The notes beneath the pieces were generated by a model. That model made no database searches. It had not been told where the DNA came from and worked only from the letters and a program-made list of their open reading frames with translations. 64,000 nt of DNA from Fasciola hepatica (taxonomy: Eukaryota > Platyhelminthes > Trematoda > Plagiorchiida > Fasciolidae): contig CANUEZ040000182.1 of the NCBI GenBank assembly GCA_948099385.1, positions 21,391,501 through 21,455,500 of the forward strand, read 5' to 3'. How positions within the stretch are numbered: the first letter of the stretch is position 1; every line of letters begins with the position of its first letter. The translations under genes were made by a program, and so were the position numbers. Shown piece after piece: positions 32,730-44,300 of the stretch.

Positions 32730-34435
32730 TGCCTGAGAACTAGTTTTAAATTGTAGAACGAATGGTCCATTTTAAATGACTTTCCCCACATGAACTCGTG
32801 CAGGAGAATGCGGTAAAAAACGTAGTGTAAGTGTGCTTGAGTGCCTGGGGCCACGTGTTTTAAAACATCAAAACCGTCAGCTCACTAATGACAGTTTGGT
32901 TGAGCCGTTCTGTATTTAGGAGTCAAGAACATCAGACTTTATGACAAAGAGGATACCCCTGATTGTTCATTGCGTGATCAGTGGGTAGATTTGACTTTCT
33001 GTTTGCACAGTCTGTGGCACGTCGCAGAAAATCGTTTGAAATTATGGGCGGCACTAGGCCACATTGTTTGGCAAGTTGATTTCACGAATTCGCCTTATGA
33101 AGATCTCGTCGCTAAACATTAAGTATGAACCTTCGGTTCATCCCCTTCATAGCACTGACAATGATCTAAAATCCAGTGAACTGCGCCATGTTTGCCCATG
33201 TGAGCTGTAGGAGCAATATTAGGCACCATTTAAGTGGAGTTGACTATATCCTTTATACACTCGAGGGTGGATATTCGGCAGCTACATAGTAATTCCAACT
33301 ATGAGACTAAAGTACGTATGAGTAAAATATGATGTTAATGACAGTTTCAGGGTTAGTGTGGACGATGCAGAAATAAATTGACTTGAGTCGGAGTAGAACG
33401 AGTGTGATTCATAAGCCAGCATACTTCGAATGGAAAGGAAATATAGTGTTGGACTATTTATCATAAAGTGAGTTAGCTGATTTTGAGGTTCGCCATTACC
33501 CCTAGATAAATACTTCAGAGGTCGAACAATTGGTTCAAAGTTTTTAACAAGCGATCCTAGGATCATTGCGGAGGTGTAGAGTCAGTAAGGAAGAACGCAG
33601 AAGTAGACAGAATTTCGGTTGAGTACCCAATGATTTGAGTCCTAAAACATTAAGCGTAAGTCCTCTTATTTCCAGCAAGACCGCGGCGATGTATGCGGAA
33701 CAAAAAATGGTCACGGTTAGTATTAGCACCGAAGTGCTTCACTGATGGGTTGCTCTCGATGCGCTCACCGTTTATGGGCAGGGGGGGGGAAGTACATTAC
33801 AAAGTACTAGAATACCCAATCCTTTTAATAAGACAAAAGGTAATATCGGAAAACTTTAAGGAATTCATCCGCAGGTTGTGTATGGTGGACCAATTAGCAC
33901 GCTAAGTTATACTGTCTTGTAGAAGAGTTTGTGTATACTGGTTGGGGTAACGGGTGCCAAGAATCATACCATCCGCTTATTTGATGAGCATTCAGTCCTC
34001 CCGGACAGACACGGAAGAGATCGACGTTGAAAACAAAAACGGAGGCAGGATCACGCCTTGTGTAGACGGTACCATAGAGGAGGTTCTACTCCTAAAACGC
34101 GTAAACTGCTGCCGGTCATAAAAGTAATTAAACAATAAATATGCATTGTTAGACCGAATTTCGCTATCATTCCGGATCTGTGCTATAGTGCACAAAGTGC
34201 TGCTGAACCCATTCTGTTTTCTTGTGACTGCTTTTGAACCAAACCACTTAGAATGACTAAATTCGACATACTAATGTGTCAACCCACTACTATACCAAAT
34301 TTACACACATTTTAAGCATGAAACAGATAGGTTGGTTTATCCCTGAGGGGGTGTAAAATTCTCCTTAATCAGCCCCTGGAAGAATGCCAAAAACACTGAG
34401 TTAGCAACAAAATCAGCGACCTGACATTATTGCCT
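32730..34435. other. Nothing recognised
   Basis: About 1.7 kb with only short open frames that lack domain features. A run of nine or ten G lies near 33781. Confidence 0.5.
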
Positions 34436-34439
34436 CATT

Positions 34440-35480
34440 TTCGATACTCAGAGATGTGTTGCTGAAGAGTGTCCACTTCATATGTGGTTCCTAAACAAAG
34501 GTCTCTCAAACTAGGCGTTCCAATTTGAAAAAGAGACCTCTCACTTATCAAAATAGAAAAATGGTGAGACGTCCAAAGCCCTCTGTGATGGAACCAGGAA
34601 AACTATTCGCATACAAAGTCTCGGGGGCAAGCATATGCCCAGTTTCCAAGACAATTCCCGGACCGAAAATCGATATATTTTTCGGAAGGATCCTGATCAT
34701 TATGTCTTTGAAAGAAAATGTGGAATTCCGACGAAAACACCCCTAAAGGCTCGAGAAAATTTGCGCGGTGCATCGAGGCTACATGGGTCCTTTGACGTGA
34801 ATTTTGGCGTTCAGCGTGTACAGCAATCACCTCATATGCAGTACAAAAAAATGAGGGGGCAGTGTCTTGGATGACTTATTGCCATTTCCAACATGGAGAG
34901 GAACAGGCCAGAAGTCACACCACCTGTAACATTGGATTGAATAATGTGGTATTTACCGATAGGAATTGTATTATAGGTGGTCCTGGTGGAATCATGTGAT
35001 TCTGGCATGACTTCAGTAAAAGCAAGCTGGAATTCAGTCGTGAAGCCTTTGGTGGTGGCTCTGATGGATTGCGCTGCGATCTTCGAAGACGGAAAATCTC
35101 AGTTAGTGGTTCTAAAAAGGCAGCAGGCGGTTGGCCCTACATCGGGACATTCAATGCATTTTTCCTAATGATTCCAATAAATCGACTAAGAACCATGGTT
35201 TTTTAACATGATGACGTGGTCAAACATACGGCGAACTTCACCAGAATGTAACTTGTACCGGAACATCAAGACCGTTGACTGGCTCGCTCACAGACCAAAT
35301 TTGAACCCGATTGAGAATGTCTTGGATCCGTTAGCGAGGCGAGTCTGTGCGGATTGAAGAGTCTTTGGCACATTGCCGAAGATGACTTCCGCCATCCTTG
35401 ATGATCGAGGCGGTATATAACGAGACCATCCGGAAGCATGTAAGGACGTTGTGCTTCAGTCATTAACAATAGGGGTTATT
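34440..35480 (+). pseudogene. Tc1/mariner transposase fossil
   Basis: Cut-and-paste DNA transposase remnant. In broken frames: VVFTDRNCIIGGPGG near 34945-34990 (first catalytic Asp region, cf. FSDES-F---G), AFGGGSD near 35043 and GKSQLVVLKRQQ near 35090, HDDVVKHTANFT near 35209-35245 (second catalytic Asp, cf. QDN-P-H-A), and DWLAHRPNLNPIENVLDPLA at 35277-35336, the hallmark DWPA-SPDLNPIEN-W motif with its Glu. Order and spacing fit the family. Stops and frameshifts are frequent and terminal inverted repeats were not found. Confidence 0.7.
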
Positions 35481-37145
35481 ACGGTTCTTAAACAGCTGGT
35501 TGTTCTTGCCATTCGTGTAGGGGTGTGTTTAGCAATGTTTCGCACTTTCTTGTTCCTAATTACCGAAGATCATAGTAGGCAACAAATGCGTTTATTAGAG
35601 CACCACTAATCCCGTGAATTAGCGAACAAGCAAGTGAATCATTGTAAGACAAACGCAAGCTGTACATGCAATCGGGTGCGGTCAGTAGGGCCGCTCAGCA
35701 GCGACGAATCAACAGGCACTTATGACTCAGGGCCAAAGTCTGATTGGTTAGAGCAAGCAGTCCTTGGCATGAGTGAAGTCACAGTGATGTGCGTACGTGC
35801 ATGCATACGTGTGTGATAGTAGTCGGTATGAGATGTCCGATCAATAAGTCTGCCCGCATTGTACTGACGCAGTTAGTCATCTGAGCAGTGGTAGGACCGC
35901 ACAACACGCGCGTTCCCAGGCGGATTTACCGGGACAACTCGGTTTACCTGCTCCACACTTAAAATCAGCGTGCATATTTAGTACAGTGATGGGTTGATAC
36001 ATCAGTACGCCCAGTTTCGTTACCCTAAAAGGTTTGTTTCGACAGTAATTGCAGAAGAGTGGGATAGGTTTGATAGCATTTGGTTCATTGTAGCTTGGAT
36101 CTGTCTGCACAGTGATTTTATGAACAAGGATATTACGCTGAAAGGTTTCGTTATAGTCCGTGTCTCCATATGGTTAGGATGAGTATGCAGATCAGCGTCA
36201 TGATCCCTCGCGTTTCTATACTACGGTTTTTCTACGGACAGCCTGAGCGATCCATATCCATTGCAACTCCTATCATACCCGCCCGCTAACGTAAACGGGA
36301 AGAGCAAAGGAACAGCACTTCAGATAGCAGTGTATTGGTACAGGAAGAAAGGTGGTCCAGTTAAAGCAAAATAGAATAACTTCGAAAGAACCCACCCAGT
36401 AGAACTGTTACCTCGTTGGGCCCGACTGATTGAATCTTTTCTCGTTAGGTCAGACCTCACGGCGGACTTGGCCACATGCGTAGGTGGAGTTGTTTTCAAT
36501 GGTTGGCCCGGTTTGGCGCCTTCAACCCGATTATTAGCTTGAAATCAGGGAGTTTTTCACAACTCCCTGAAAATCGGGTCTTCATTAGACAGTCCGATTC
36601 ATGTTGTTTAGATTATCGGATGAGGTTTAGTCGCGCTTGCTATAACTCAAGGTCTGTTGAACAGTAATGCGCCTTTGAAGTAGGAGGAGACCTACATTTT
36701 ACCAATTTGGCATAACATGGTTTCCGCAGTCACTTCGTTTTGGAGCTAGTATTTTTCGGTTTTTATCGTGTCCTGATGTTCTCCGGTTCAAGAGTGCTCG
36801 GAACTGGTCAATACAGTTAATGCTCAACAATGTTGTTAACTGGTCTTGTCGTTTGCACCATGTTCAATATAGTACGAGTCATCTGACGGAAGTCCGTTTC
36901 GATTTCATCCTTCTTTCAGGTAGCCCGTGTACCACTAAGTTCCCCATGAGAATTCGATTGGCAAGTCTAGTGAACTACCTGTGAAGTTGTAATTACACTG
37001 CGGATGGACCTCTGCTGAATGCGGTTAACAAAATCCTTCGTTCGATTCGCTGTAGGATTTAACCAGTTGGATCGTACGTGTTCGAACTGCCGTAAGAACA
37101 CTTCATCCGTTGTGGTTGATACAGAGAAAACTAGTGTTTTAAACG
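35481..37145. other. Nothing recognised except a hairpin
   Basis: About 1.7 kb without a gene. It contains a perfect 10-bp stem with a 6-base loop, TCAGGGAGTT (36545-36554) pairing with AACTCCCTGA (36561-36570). Confidence 0.5.
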
Positions 37146-37149
37146 GAGA

Positions 37150-37345
37150 GTGAGAAATTAGCAACAATCCGTTGTCGCTCAGCTCGTTACCACGCACGAC
37201 TTATTAGGACCTTATATGGAAATCCATTTCAAGCCTCAGAGCCGGGTTGCCAGTTATCTCTAATTGGGCAATAGCCGTTCGGAACTCAGAAGCATATGGC
37301 TTCGTCTGCACTAATGTGTAAGCATATAATAAAATTCGTTTGGTC
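37150..37345 (+). mobile_element. tRNA-derived SINE, copy E (headless)
   Basis: Body-only copy lacking the tRNA head: CAGCTCGTTACCACGCACGA, TTATTAGGACCTTATATGG, CCAGTTATCTC and the end GCACTAATGTGTAAGCATA-TAATAAAA. 5'-truncated. Confidence 0.7.
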
Positions 37346-38007
37346 TCCGTCTGCGCCCGACTGTGGTAACTAGGTCAACAATGCTAGATGCAAGTCACAC
37401 GTGGCACTACTGATCGCTGCAGTGTCCTACCTTAGGAAGTCGTTGAGTTTTTACTCAAGAGACGATTCTCAGTTCCCCACCGGAAAATTCCAATCAAAAT
37501 GAATATTATGGGTCGTGGTTTACATACCGTCTAGTCGATCAGCTGCGTGTCCATCCTTGCGAATTTTCAGTCTTTGACTCATTTCAGAGAACTATGCGCG
37601 TCACCCCCAAATTAGCAATTTCGCGTAGAACCGGTACAGTGTTACGGGAAACTTTTGCAGAGGACTGATGCATTCCAAACATGGCGGAATTCCTTTAAGC
37701 GGTTCATAGAAACGCACATATTCACAACCCTTTGAATACTGTATTAACCGAAAGGATCCAAAGTGAGAAAAGAAAAGCGCTCAAAATTATATTGGCTCAA
37801 CATAATACGAAACAAGATTTATAAGTCTGTTGTAATGCCGTATCTACCGCAACGATCCCAATCGCCTAGCTAACAAAGTCGTGAGAGAAAGCCGAGAATT
37901 AGCCTCATATACTAGGAAACTCTGCCAGACGTGGACGGAATAGCTCGCTGCGTGCTTGCTCCCGTTGAGATGCGCACAGGAGCACAGTGAACCAAGGCTA
38001 GCCAGCA

Positions 38008-38008
<1 letters not shown>
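37346..38008. other. Nothing recognised
   Basis: Unassigned sequence leading to the TA microsatellite. Confidence 0.5.

Positions 38009-38065
<57 letters not shown>
38009..38065. repeat. (TA)28 microsatellite
   Basis: Uninterrupted TA run of 57 bases, similar in length to the one at 13083. The flanks differ. Confidence 0.98.
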
Positions 38066-38068
<3 letters not shown>

Positions 38069-38450
38069 AATATGATGACAGACATGTCGGATGATCAGGG
38101 AGACCGCCAGATAGCACAACCATCTCCTATATGATTTGCAAAGACTTGAGAATGAATCATTAAAAAACAATTGTTTGTCTCTGAAAACGTGTTCTGATGT
38201 CACAATATAAAAACATACTGGTCAAAAGTATGAACACGGACAAATCCCAACGAGTCAAGTGATGACAAGAATGGTGTTAATAAACATCACAAGTTACGCA
38301 CCAGCTGCTACAGGTCGTGTCAGGAGGAAATAAGCCATAAGTTCTGTTATCCAGGCAGCTCCACTTTATCCGGAGGTCTGATAACGGATGACCAGTTGAC
38401 ATGTTTAAATTTTGTCATTTGTAGCCCCGAGGTGATATCAACTTACCTGC
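38066..38450. other. Nothing recognised
   Basis: Contains GGTCAAAAGTATGAACAC near 38220, faintly reminiscent of Tc1-type inverted-repeat ends, but no partner repeat or transposase was found nearby. Confidence 0.4.
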
Positions 38451-38452
38451 CA

Positions 38453-38535
38453 AGGTTCGAGTGTATGGAACAGCAGTTCGGCCCGTTATTTTGTTTGGTT
38501 CAGAAATCTGGCCTATACGAGAGGAGGAAAAAAGA
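38453..38535 (+). pseudogene. LINE RT scrap
   Basis: Encodes VYGTAVRPVILFGSEIWPIR followed by EEEKRF-stop, the VY--AVR-VLLYG-ETWPLR region of RTE-type reverse transcriptases. A short fossil just upstream of the Penelope-like cluster. Confidence 0.6.
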
Positions 38536-38689
38536 TTTTGAAAAGAGAAGTCAGAATCACAATGTTGCACGATTTATGTCCAGGACGATTTCGCCGCATC
38601 TCTACACAGTGCATACTACAGACAACAGTTAGTATGACGGTTTATATTTGACCGAAAGCATGACAACAAAATCACAAATATGTGTCTCA

Positions 38690-38780
38690 CCAAATCATTT
38701 CGTAACTGAAGGTCTTTTAGGGCTGAGAAATGTCTCGGTTGGAGTAGAGTATGCTGCCTTGATGGAGTAATTCGATACTG
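38690..38780 (-). repeat. Inverted partial copy of Penelope-like element
   Basis: Reverse complement of 38932-39021, the first recognisable part of Penelope-like copy 1 (about nine in ten bases match by eye), with a spacer of about 150 bases. Head-to-head partial copies at the 5' end are a known habit of Penelope elements. Confidence 0.85.
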
Positions 38781-38860
38781 AAGTTCTAATTCCACGAGTT
38801 TAGCTTTGAACCAATTTTCAGTATCGGTAGAGGATGTTTTGAGGGTTCTTAGTTGTTGGT

Positions 38861-40491
38861 TTGATTATTCAAGCTGTGCTTCTGTTTCCAGGGTGTTTTA
38901 GCGACTTTAGTAATTGCTTTACACAGGCGTCAATATCGAATAACTCCATCGAGACAACATACTCTACTCCAACCGAGATTCTCTCAGCTCTAAAAGACCT
39001 TCAGTTACGAAATGATTTGGTTATTTTGCGCTCTGATAAGAGATCTGAAGGTGGGCTGTTAGATAAATCCGACTATGAGAGAAAAATGCAACCTATTTTA
39101 AATGATACCACGCTCACTGGTTAAATTTTCTGTAAAAGATACTTTCGAAATGGTGGATTTACTGGAAAACCCAAATATTAAGGGGAAATTTATGGCTTCG
39201 TTTGACGTCAAGTCTTTGTTTACAAACGTGCCAGTTCGAGAAGTTATATGGCTAATCTGTGACCATACTGAAGAGAACCGGTAGCCGGTGCAACTACCCA
39301 CACCCATCCTTGAACGGCTGGTATTGCTACGTACCACAAATGTTTCCTTTTCGTTCCAAGGAAAAGCATGCAGACAGATCGATGGAGTCGCAATGGGAAG
39401 TCTCCTGGGACCGATGCTGGCTGACTTGTTCATGGCATATTTAGGAAAGAAATGTCACAAAGCTCATGCCAAAGCTGAGCTCTATAGAAGGTACGTCGAC
39501 GGCACTTTGATCATAACCGACATCAAAGAACACGCAGAATTTATCCTAGAAGAACTAAACAAACTACATCCTAACATTCATTTCATCATAGAAACCGAGA
39601 TGAACAACACCATAAACTTCCTGGATATCAAACTAACACGAAGACCCGATGGGTCAATCTCAATGTCAGTCAACCACAGGAAAACGTAGACAGGCCAACA
39701 TTTACATTTTGCAAGCTATACGCCCATATCCTACAAACGAGGTCTAGTTCGTATCCTTTTCAACCGAATAAGACGGATATGTACGAATGATACAGTCGCT
39801 GATGAACTCAGTCTGATCCAAACGGCGCTGCAAGGCAACGGATATCCAGGTGCATTCATCGACAGACAGCATCCCAAAGCCTATGAAGTCAAACATTACA
39901 TCAGTACCACGAATGGAGGTCATAGTGTGTCTCCCAATCAAGGATGATGACGTGACCCAAATGCTGGAAAGACGATTAAGGTCAGCTGTTGCACGAACTT
40001 ATTATGCCTCCCAATCAAAAATCATTTGCCGCACGAAGGGCATACCAATTCCGCCGATTAAAGAACTCCTATTTCTGTATACCACTTCACACGTGATAAA
40101 CCAGTTCGAATGTGGGTGTGGAGTCACCTACGTTGGTCGAACAGAAAGGCAGTTACGTAATCGGATTTCGGAACATATTCCCTAGTGGACTCAACGCGCA
40201 GCTGACCCTACCACCAACGATCGACGAACTGATAAGACACTGTCATCATCAATAGCTCAACACTTACTGATGATGCAACACCAAGTTGACAAGGTAAGAG
40301 CGTTTCGGGTGGTTTACAGAACAGAAAACACGAAAATGTTTAGATTGGCTGAAGCCATAGCAGTTAAACGATGGAAACTAACCCTGTGCAGACAGAAAGA
40401 ACTGTATGTGACATTATGTTTACCATGGTCAGACACACATATTCGTAATTTTGTTGTGATGCTTTCGATCATATATAAACTGTCATTCTAA
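38861..40491 (+). pseudogene. Penelope-like element 1 (RT + GIY-YIG)
   Basis: 5'-truncated Penelope-like retroelement in several frames. RT part: LKDLQLRNDLVILRSDK and LDKSDYERK (38980-39090), FMASFDVKSLFTNVPV near 39190 (motif A with Asp), QIDGVAMGSLLGPMLADLFM near 39370 (motif B), RRYVDGTLIITD near 39486 (motif C), INFLDIKLTRRPDGS. The linked endonuclease shows INQFECGCGVTYVGRTERQL near 40097-40156 followed by RNRISEH, a Cys-rich knuckle plus GIY-YIG signature, and an RLAEAIAVKRWK tail to 40491. Motif C reads YVDG (39492-39503) instead of YVDD, and stops or shifts fall at 39122, 39284, 39689 and 40185. It is inactive. Confidence 0.88.
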
Positions 40492-40569
40492 CTGTTGTCT
40501 GCACTGTGTAAAGATGCTGCGGAATCGTCCTGGACATAAGTTCAATATGTTACCGATTACGAAATTTTG

Positions 40570-41535
40570 GTGCTTGTCTCCGGCTTCTACTTCTATCGGA
40601 CGTTTTGGATCAAGTGCAGATCGTAATCGAACGGTAAAGGGTGCACGCTTTTAATTCTTTCCAAGTGAGGAAGTTTGACAAACTATCGAATCAAAAGACG
40701 ACCGAAAGAGCACCAAAGTCAAGGTTACAACAACTACGTGTGACTGATCCCGAAAGTCATGTCAAAAACTTATCGGACGGGTCTTTGCCACCAACGGAAC
40801 TACAGCTGTTACCGAAAGGCCTTAATCTTAATTTACACCGAGAATGTTTACTGACGCAGGAAATAGTTCCTTCACTGGAGCAAGCACTGGAAAGACTTGC
40901 AAAGGAAGAGGCCCACCAGGCCCGACTAAGAGTATGCAACATCCTAAAAAACCATAGACCAAATGCATCAAATATAACAACAGAGGAAATAAATGGGCTG
41001 ACTACGTTGAAGGGGGACCATTCAATTCACATCAACAAGGCTGACAAAGGCAGTGTCACCGTCATCTTAAACAGATCAGACTACAAATCAAAAGCATTGG
41101 AACATCTTACAAGTGGACCTTATGAAAAGAGTGAAGAGAGAAAAGCAAATACCGCTCTCAACAAAGCAAAAGCCATCACAAACAAATATCTATCCAACCT
41201 CAAAGCAAAACTCGGAAAATCATTATGGTTTGCTCTGTCAAGAAAAACCAATAGGCATGGAAGGTTGTATGGTGTTACCAAAAATCCATAAACCAAATAT
41301 ACCTATTCGCCCGATTGTGAACTACACACCATGTGTAAACTACAGGTTAGCAAGACATCTCAGTTCTCTGATTAAACCGTAACTAAAAATGGTGGTGTGT
41401 CACATTAATGACGCTTTCGAGTTTGTCCGTAATGTACAAAACACTGAACTAACGAGTGATGAAGTTACAGTGAGCTTTGATGCAGTCTCCTTATATACAA
41501 GTATCCCCAAAAAAGACAGCCTAGATTATCTATAT
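40570..41535 (+). pseudogene. Penelope-like element 2, 5' half
   Basis: A second Penelope-like copy in the same orientation, starting within about 80 bases of the first. 40641-41291 encodes an N-terminal region: PKGLNLNLHRECL, SLEQALERLAKEEAHQARLR, HINKADKGSVTVILNRSDYK. A frame change then gives GCMVLPKIHKPNIPIRPIVN and, after a stop, EVTVSFDAVSLYTSIPKKDS (motif A). It breaks off at about 41535 where composite copy 2 begins, so the palm, motif C and endonuclease are absent. It preserves the N-terminal part missing from copy 1. Confidence 0.85.
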
Positions 41536-41539
41536 TTCT

Positions 41540-44300
41540 TTGAAATTGTTTACGCGTGCTGTTTTTCCTTTTTATTACATGCTGACGCATGAGTATAGTA
41601 AAAACAGTACGCCCCACAGCCTCAAAGGTCCGCTGCTTTATTAGGGAGAGAACCACGTAAGTTCCCGGTGGATGAGGATTGGTAGCAAGTTGGAAGACTG
41701 TGGATTGCTGTCTACCACCACTGTTTAGTGTTCCTCTGTGAGTCATGTTTGATGCACGCTTGTAGGAGTATGATGGCGTAACTCACCCATGTGAACGGTC
41801 TCTTTAGTGTTTTTTTATCTGTCTGATGTGACGTGTCAATTGAAAACCAGCGTGTAATCAAGATTATATGGTTGCTGCTCCTTTGGTGCAAAATTGCAAA
41901 TAAACACTGCTACCTAACATCCATCTGGTAGTTGCACGTTGACACACTTTGTATTGCGTTCGAGTAGTTTGATTTCGTTGACGACAGAATCATACTTTGA
42001 TGAACTGATATCGCGCCACTTGAAGACTGACCAGAAAACAGTAAGCCAGCTTCGTAAGACGATCAGGGCGATACTGCACCTTGACTTGGTGCGATGGCTT
42101 GCATGCTTCCATAACCCAAAATGCTACACAGGATGGCTTCCCTGAGTCGGAAATGCAGTTGTACCTAACAGGTTGATGGGTAGAGACCAAACAAAGTCCA
42201 CTTGATAAACAGCAACTGGTTCTACACGATCATCCGTGATACCCTTGGAGAGGACACACCGGCGACGGTTAATTTGCAATGAGCTTTCCCAACCATCGCA
42301 CCTATCTATCCTCCAAAACGCGCTCGCCGAGAAGCTAGAAATCACCCCACTGGATAATATCAACCAACACCGGTCGCTTATCAGGATGTTTTGCATTCCT
42401 CTGGTCTAGTGAGTTGTGGCCTGTCACATCGCGCCATATGACCCTGGGTTTCTGGTGAATCTGTGCGCCTTTTTGAGGCATGTCAGTCGATCTCTACTTG
42501 AAGCGAGTATAATTAAATACGGCTCGTAAAGAGGCGTACACTTAACGCAGGTCTTTGTAGGGACGGCGAAATCTTGTGGTCGCAACGTGCATCGGAGATG
42601 GAACGTGCTGTTGTTATGAGAAGTTTTCGTAAGTTGCTCCGTTTCATCCGAGTCACTAGGTGTGAGTGAAACAGTTGGTGAAGATAATGGCTGAGCAATT
42701 CACAATCAGTGGTGACGTTTCGAACGCTGTGTGGATCACATTCAGTCACAGTTTAGCTGGTCCTCTGTTTCAACCTCTCCGATAGGTTTTCCGGCACATG
42801 TCCCGTATTCTGTTTCGACAGATCCATCTACCAAAGCGGAGATTCACAGTGAAATCGAAGCCTTAGGACGTCACGGAGCGCCGGGCTCCATTTTCCTTTT
42901 CCTAACCATTTTCAAAGTTGGTAAAGTACAGCCTGTAATAGGACTTCATGTTTTGTCCCCAAAAGTTTTGAATTCTGATCAGGTCCACTCCTCGTGGGGG
43001 GAATCGACTGTTGTTCTCATCTTTTGGTAAAGCTCGTGAGGTATAGGTCCTATTCCATGGGCTGGGGGGTATAGGTTTCATTCCAGAAGCGTTGAAACTG
43101 CTTACGTCTGTCATACTTTGCAGGTTGTACCAAACGCATGAGAACTAACTGGTGAGTAGTAGGCTGGGTTTCATGTCGTTTGTGGATGTGTCCATCAAAT
43201 CGTCATCCTCTGACAGCTGTTAGAGCACCGTTATAGCTCGCGAAGACCGACGATCATCGTGTTTCTGGACATTCGCGTGGTCTTGTACACTGTTGATAGC
43301 ATCTCATTGACTGTCTGTTGCAGAACTGAGTATCTGATAAAAATGTAACAATCGTCGAAGAATCTTGTACACATGCCTCAGGTCGGGTTGCGTCCCATGG
43401 TCGTCGTTCGACTCCATTTGTCGTCTTCAGTGGAGTACGAAATGGGTGGTCCATATCCACGTTTCTTTTCAACTTTGCGATAGAAGATGTTACACGGAAT
43501 GCTTTATGTTGTCTGTCAATTAGTGGAGTTGAATTCCTCCCACGGAACAGAGTTTTCGACTTGGAATATGCCAATGGCATCACTTTACCGAGTGCAAAGT
43601 ATTTTCTCAAGACTGGCAGGAGCTTCTGACTGCACCCATTCTGTGTGCTGATCAGCTGTAGTAAATCGATTGCTTTAAATACCTCACGAGTTTGATTACA
43701 GCTGGAGGTTGTAATGAGGAGGAGATCAGCTCACAGATAGTGAGAGCTAGAGCAGCTTCCTTCAATGTGCGACGCCTGTGGTGTCACCATCACATCCGTT
43801 TTTCCCTTAAGGGATGGATGTACAACACCGTGGTTCGCATTGTTTTACTCTAAAGTCGTGAGACCTGGTCAATTCAGATTGAAGGTGCTCAGTGTGTTTC
43901 CTGTGTCAACAACCGATGTCACTGAAGCATTGGTCACATCTGGTAGGAACATTGTGTGAGTAATGACAAGGTACGGCGTCGTGTTAGATGTGGATAGCTG
44001 TCCTCTCAACGAAGTGTTCGCTGTACTATGCACCCAGTGGTTTGAACATGTTTTGCGTATATCTGTCCATTATCTATCTTTCTGTCCTCAATTCGTAGGT
44101 GCTGGATAACGTTGGGAGAAGTGACACGGTGGTCAGGTGATGACTTGGCGTAGGGATATGAAGAAGCTAACATCTTCACTGGTTTCGATTGGTGCTTCCC
44201 TCCTTCTCGGCTGGAGTCCGAGAGATCAGTATTGTCGTCGGTTGAAAAGTTGAGGTACATGGTTCAGAATAGCAGCCAGTAGCGCGAATGATTTACGGTC
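41540..44300 (+). mobile_element. SINE-RTE composite, copy 2
   Basis: 41540-43290 is nearly identical to 9855-11577, with shared frameshifts and stops and a few small indels (for example an extra ~28 bases near 43057). 42731-43030 retains FSWSSVSTSPIGFPAHVPY and WGESTVVLIF, the region joining endonuclease and RT. 43294-43620 carries SGRVASHGRRSTPFVVFSG-type sequence, GVEFLPRNRVFDLEYANGIT (YADD to YANG) and a deletion running into KYFLKTGRS. The C-terminal domain is decayed to about 44290. The end is shared with copy 3 at 56045-57020. Confidence 0.82.
41543..41755 (-). repeat. tRNA-derived SINE body, copy B
   Basis: Nearly identical to copy A (9855-10070), same orientation relative to the adjoining RTE remnant. 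It forms the left edge of composite copy 2, where it abuts the broken Penelope-like element. Confidence 0.75.

Noticed and set aside
32207..32854. 215-codon open frame on the - strand
   Set aside because: Antisense to the C-terminal coding region and 3' UTR of the RTE derivative, whose + strand frames match the RTE protein.
38216..38240. Tc1-type terminal inverted repeat
   Set aside because: Resemblance is limited to a few bases, with no partner repeat or transposase nearby.
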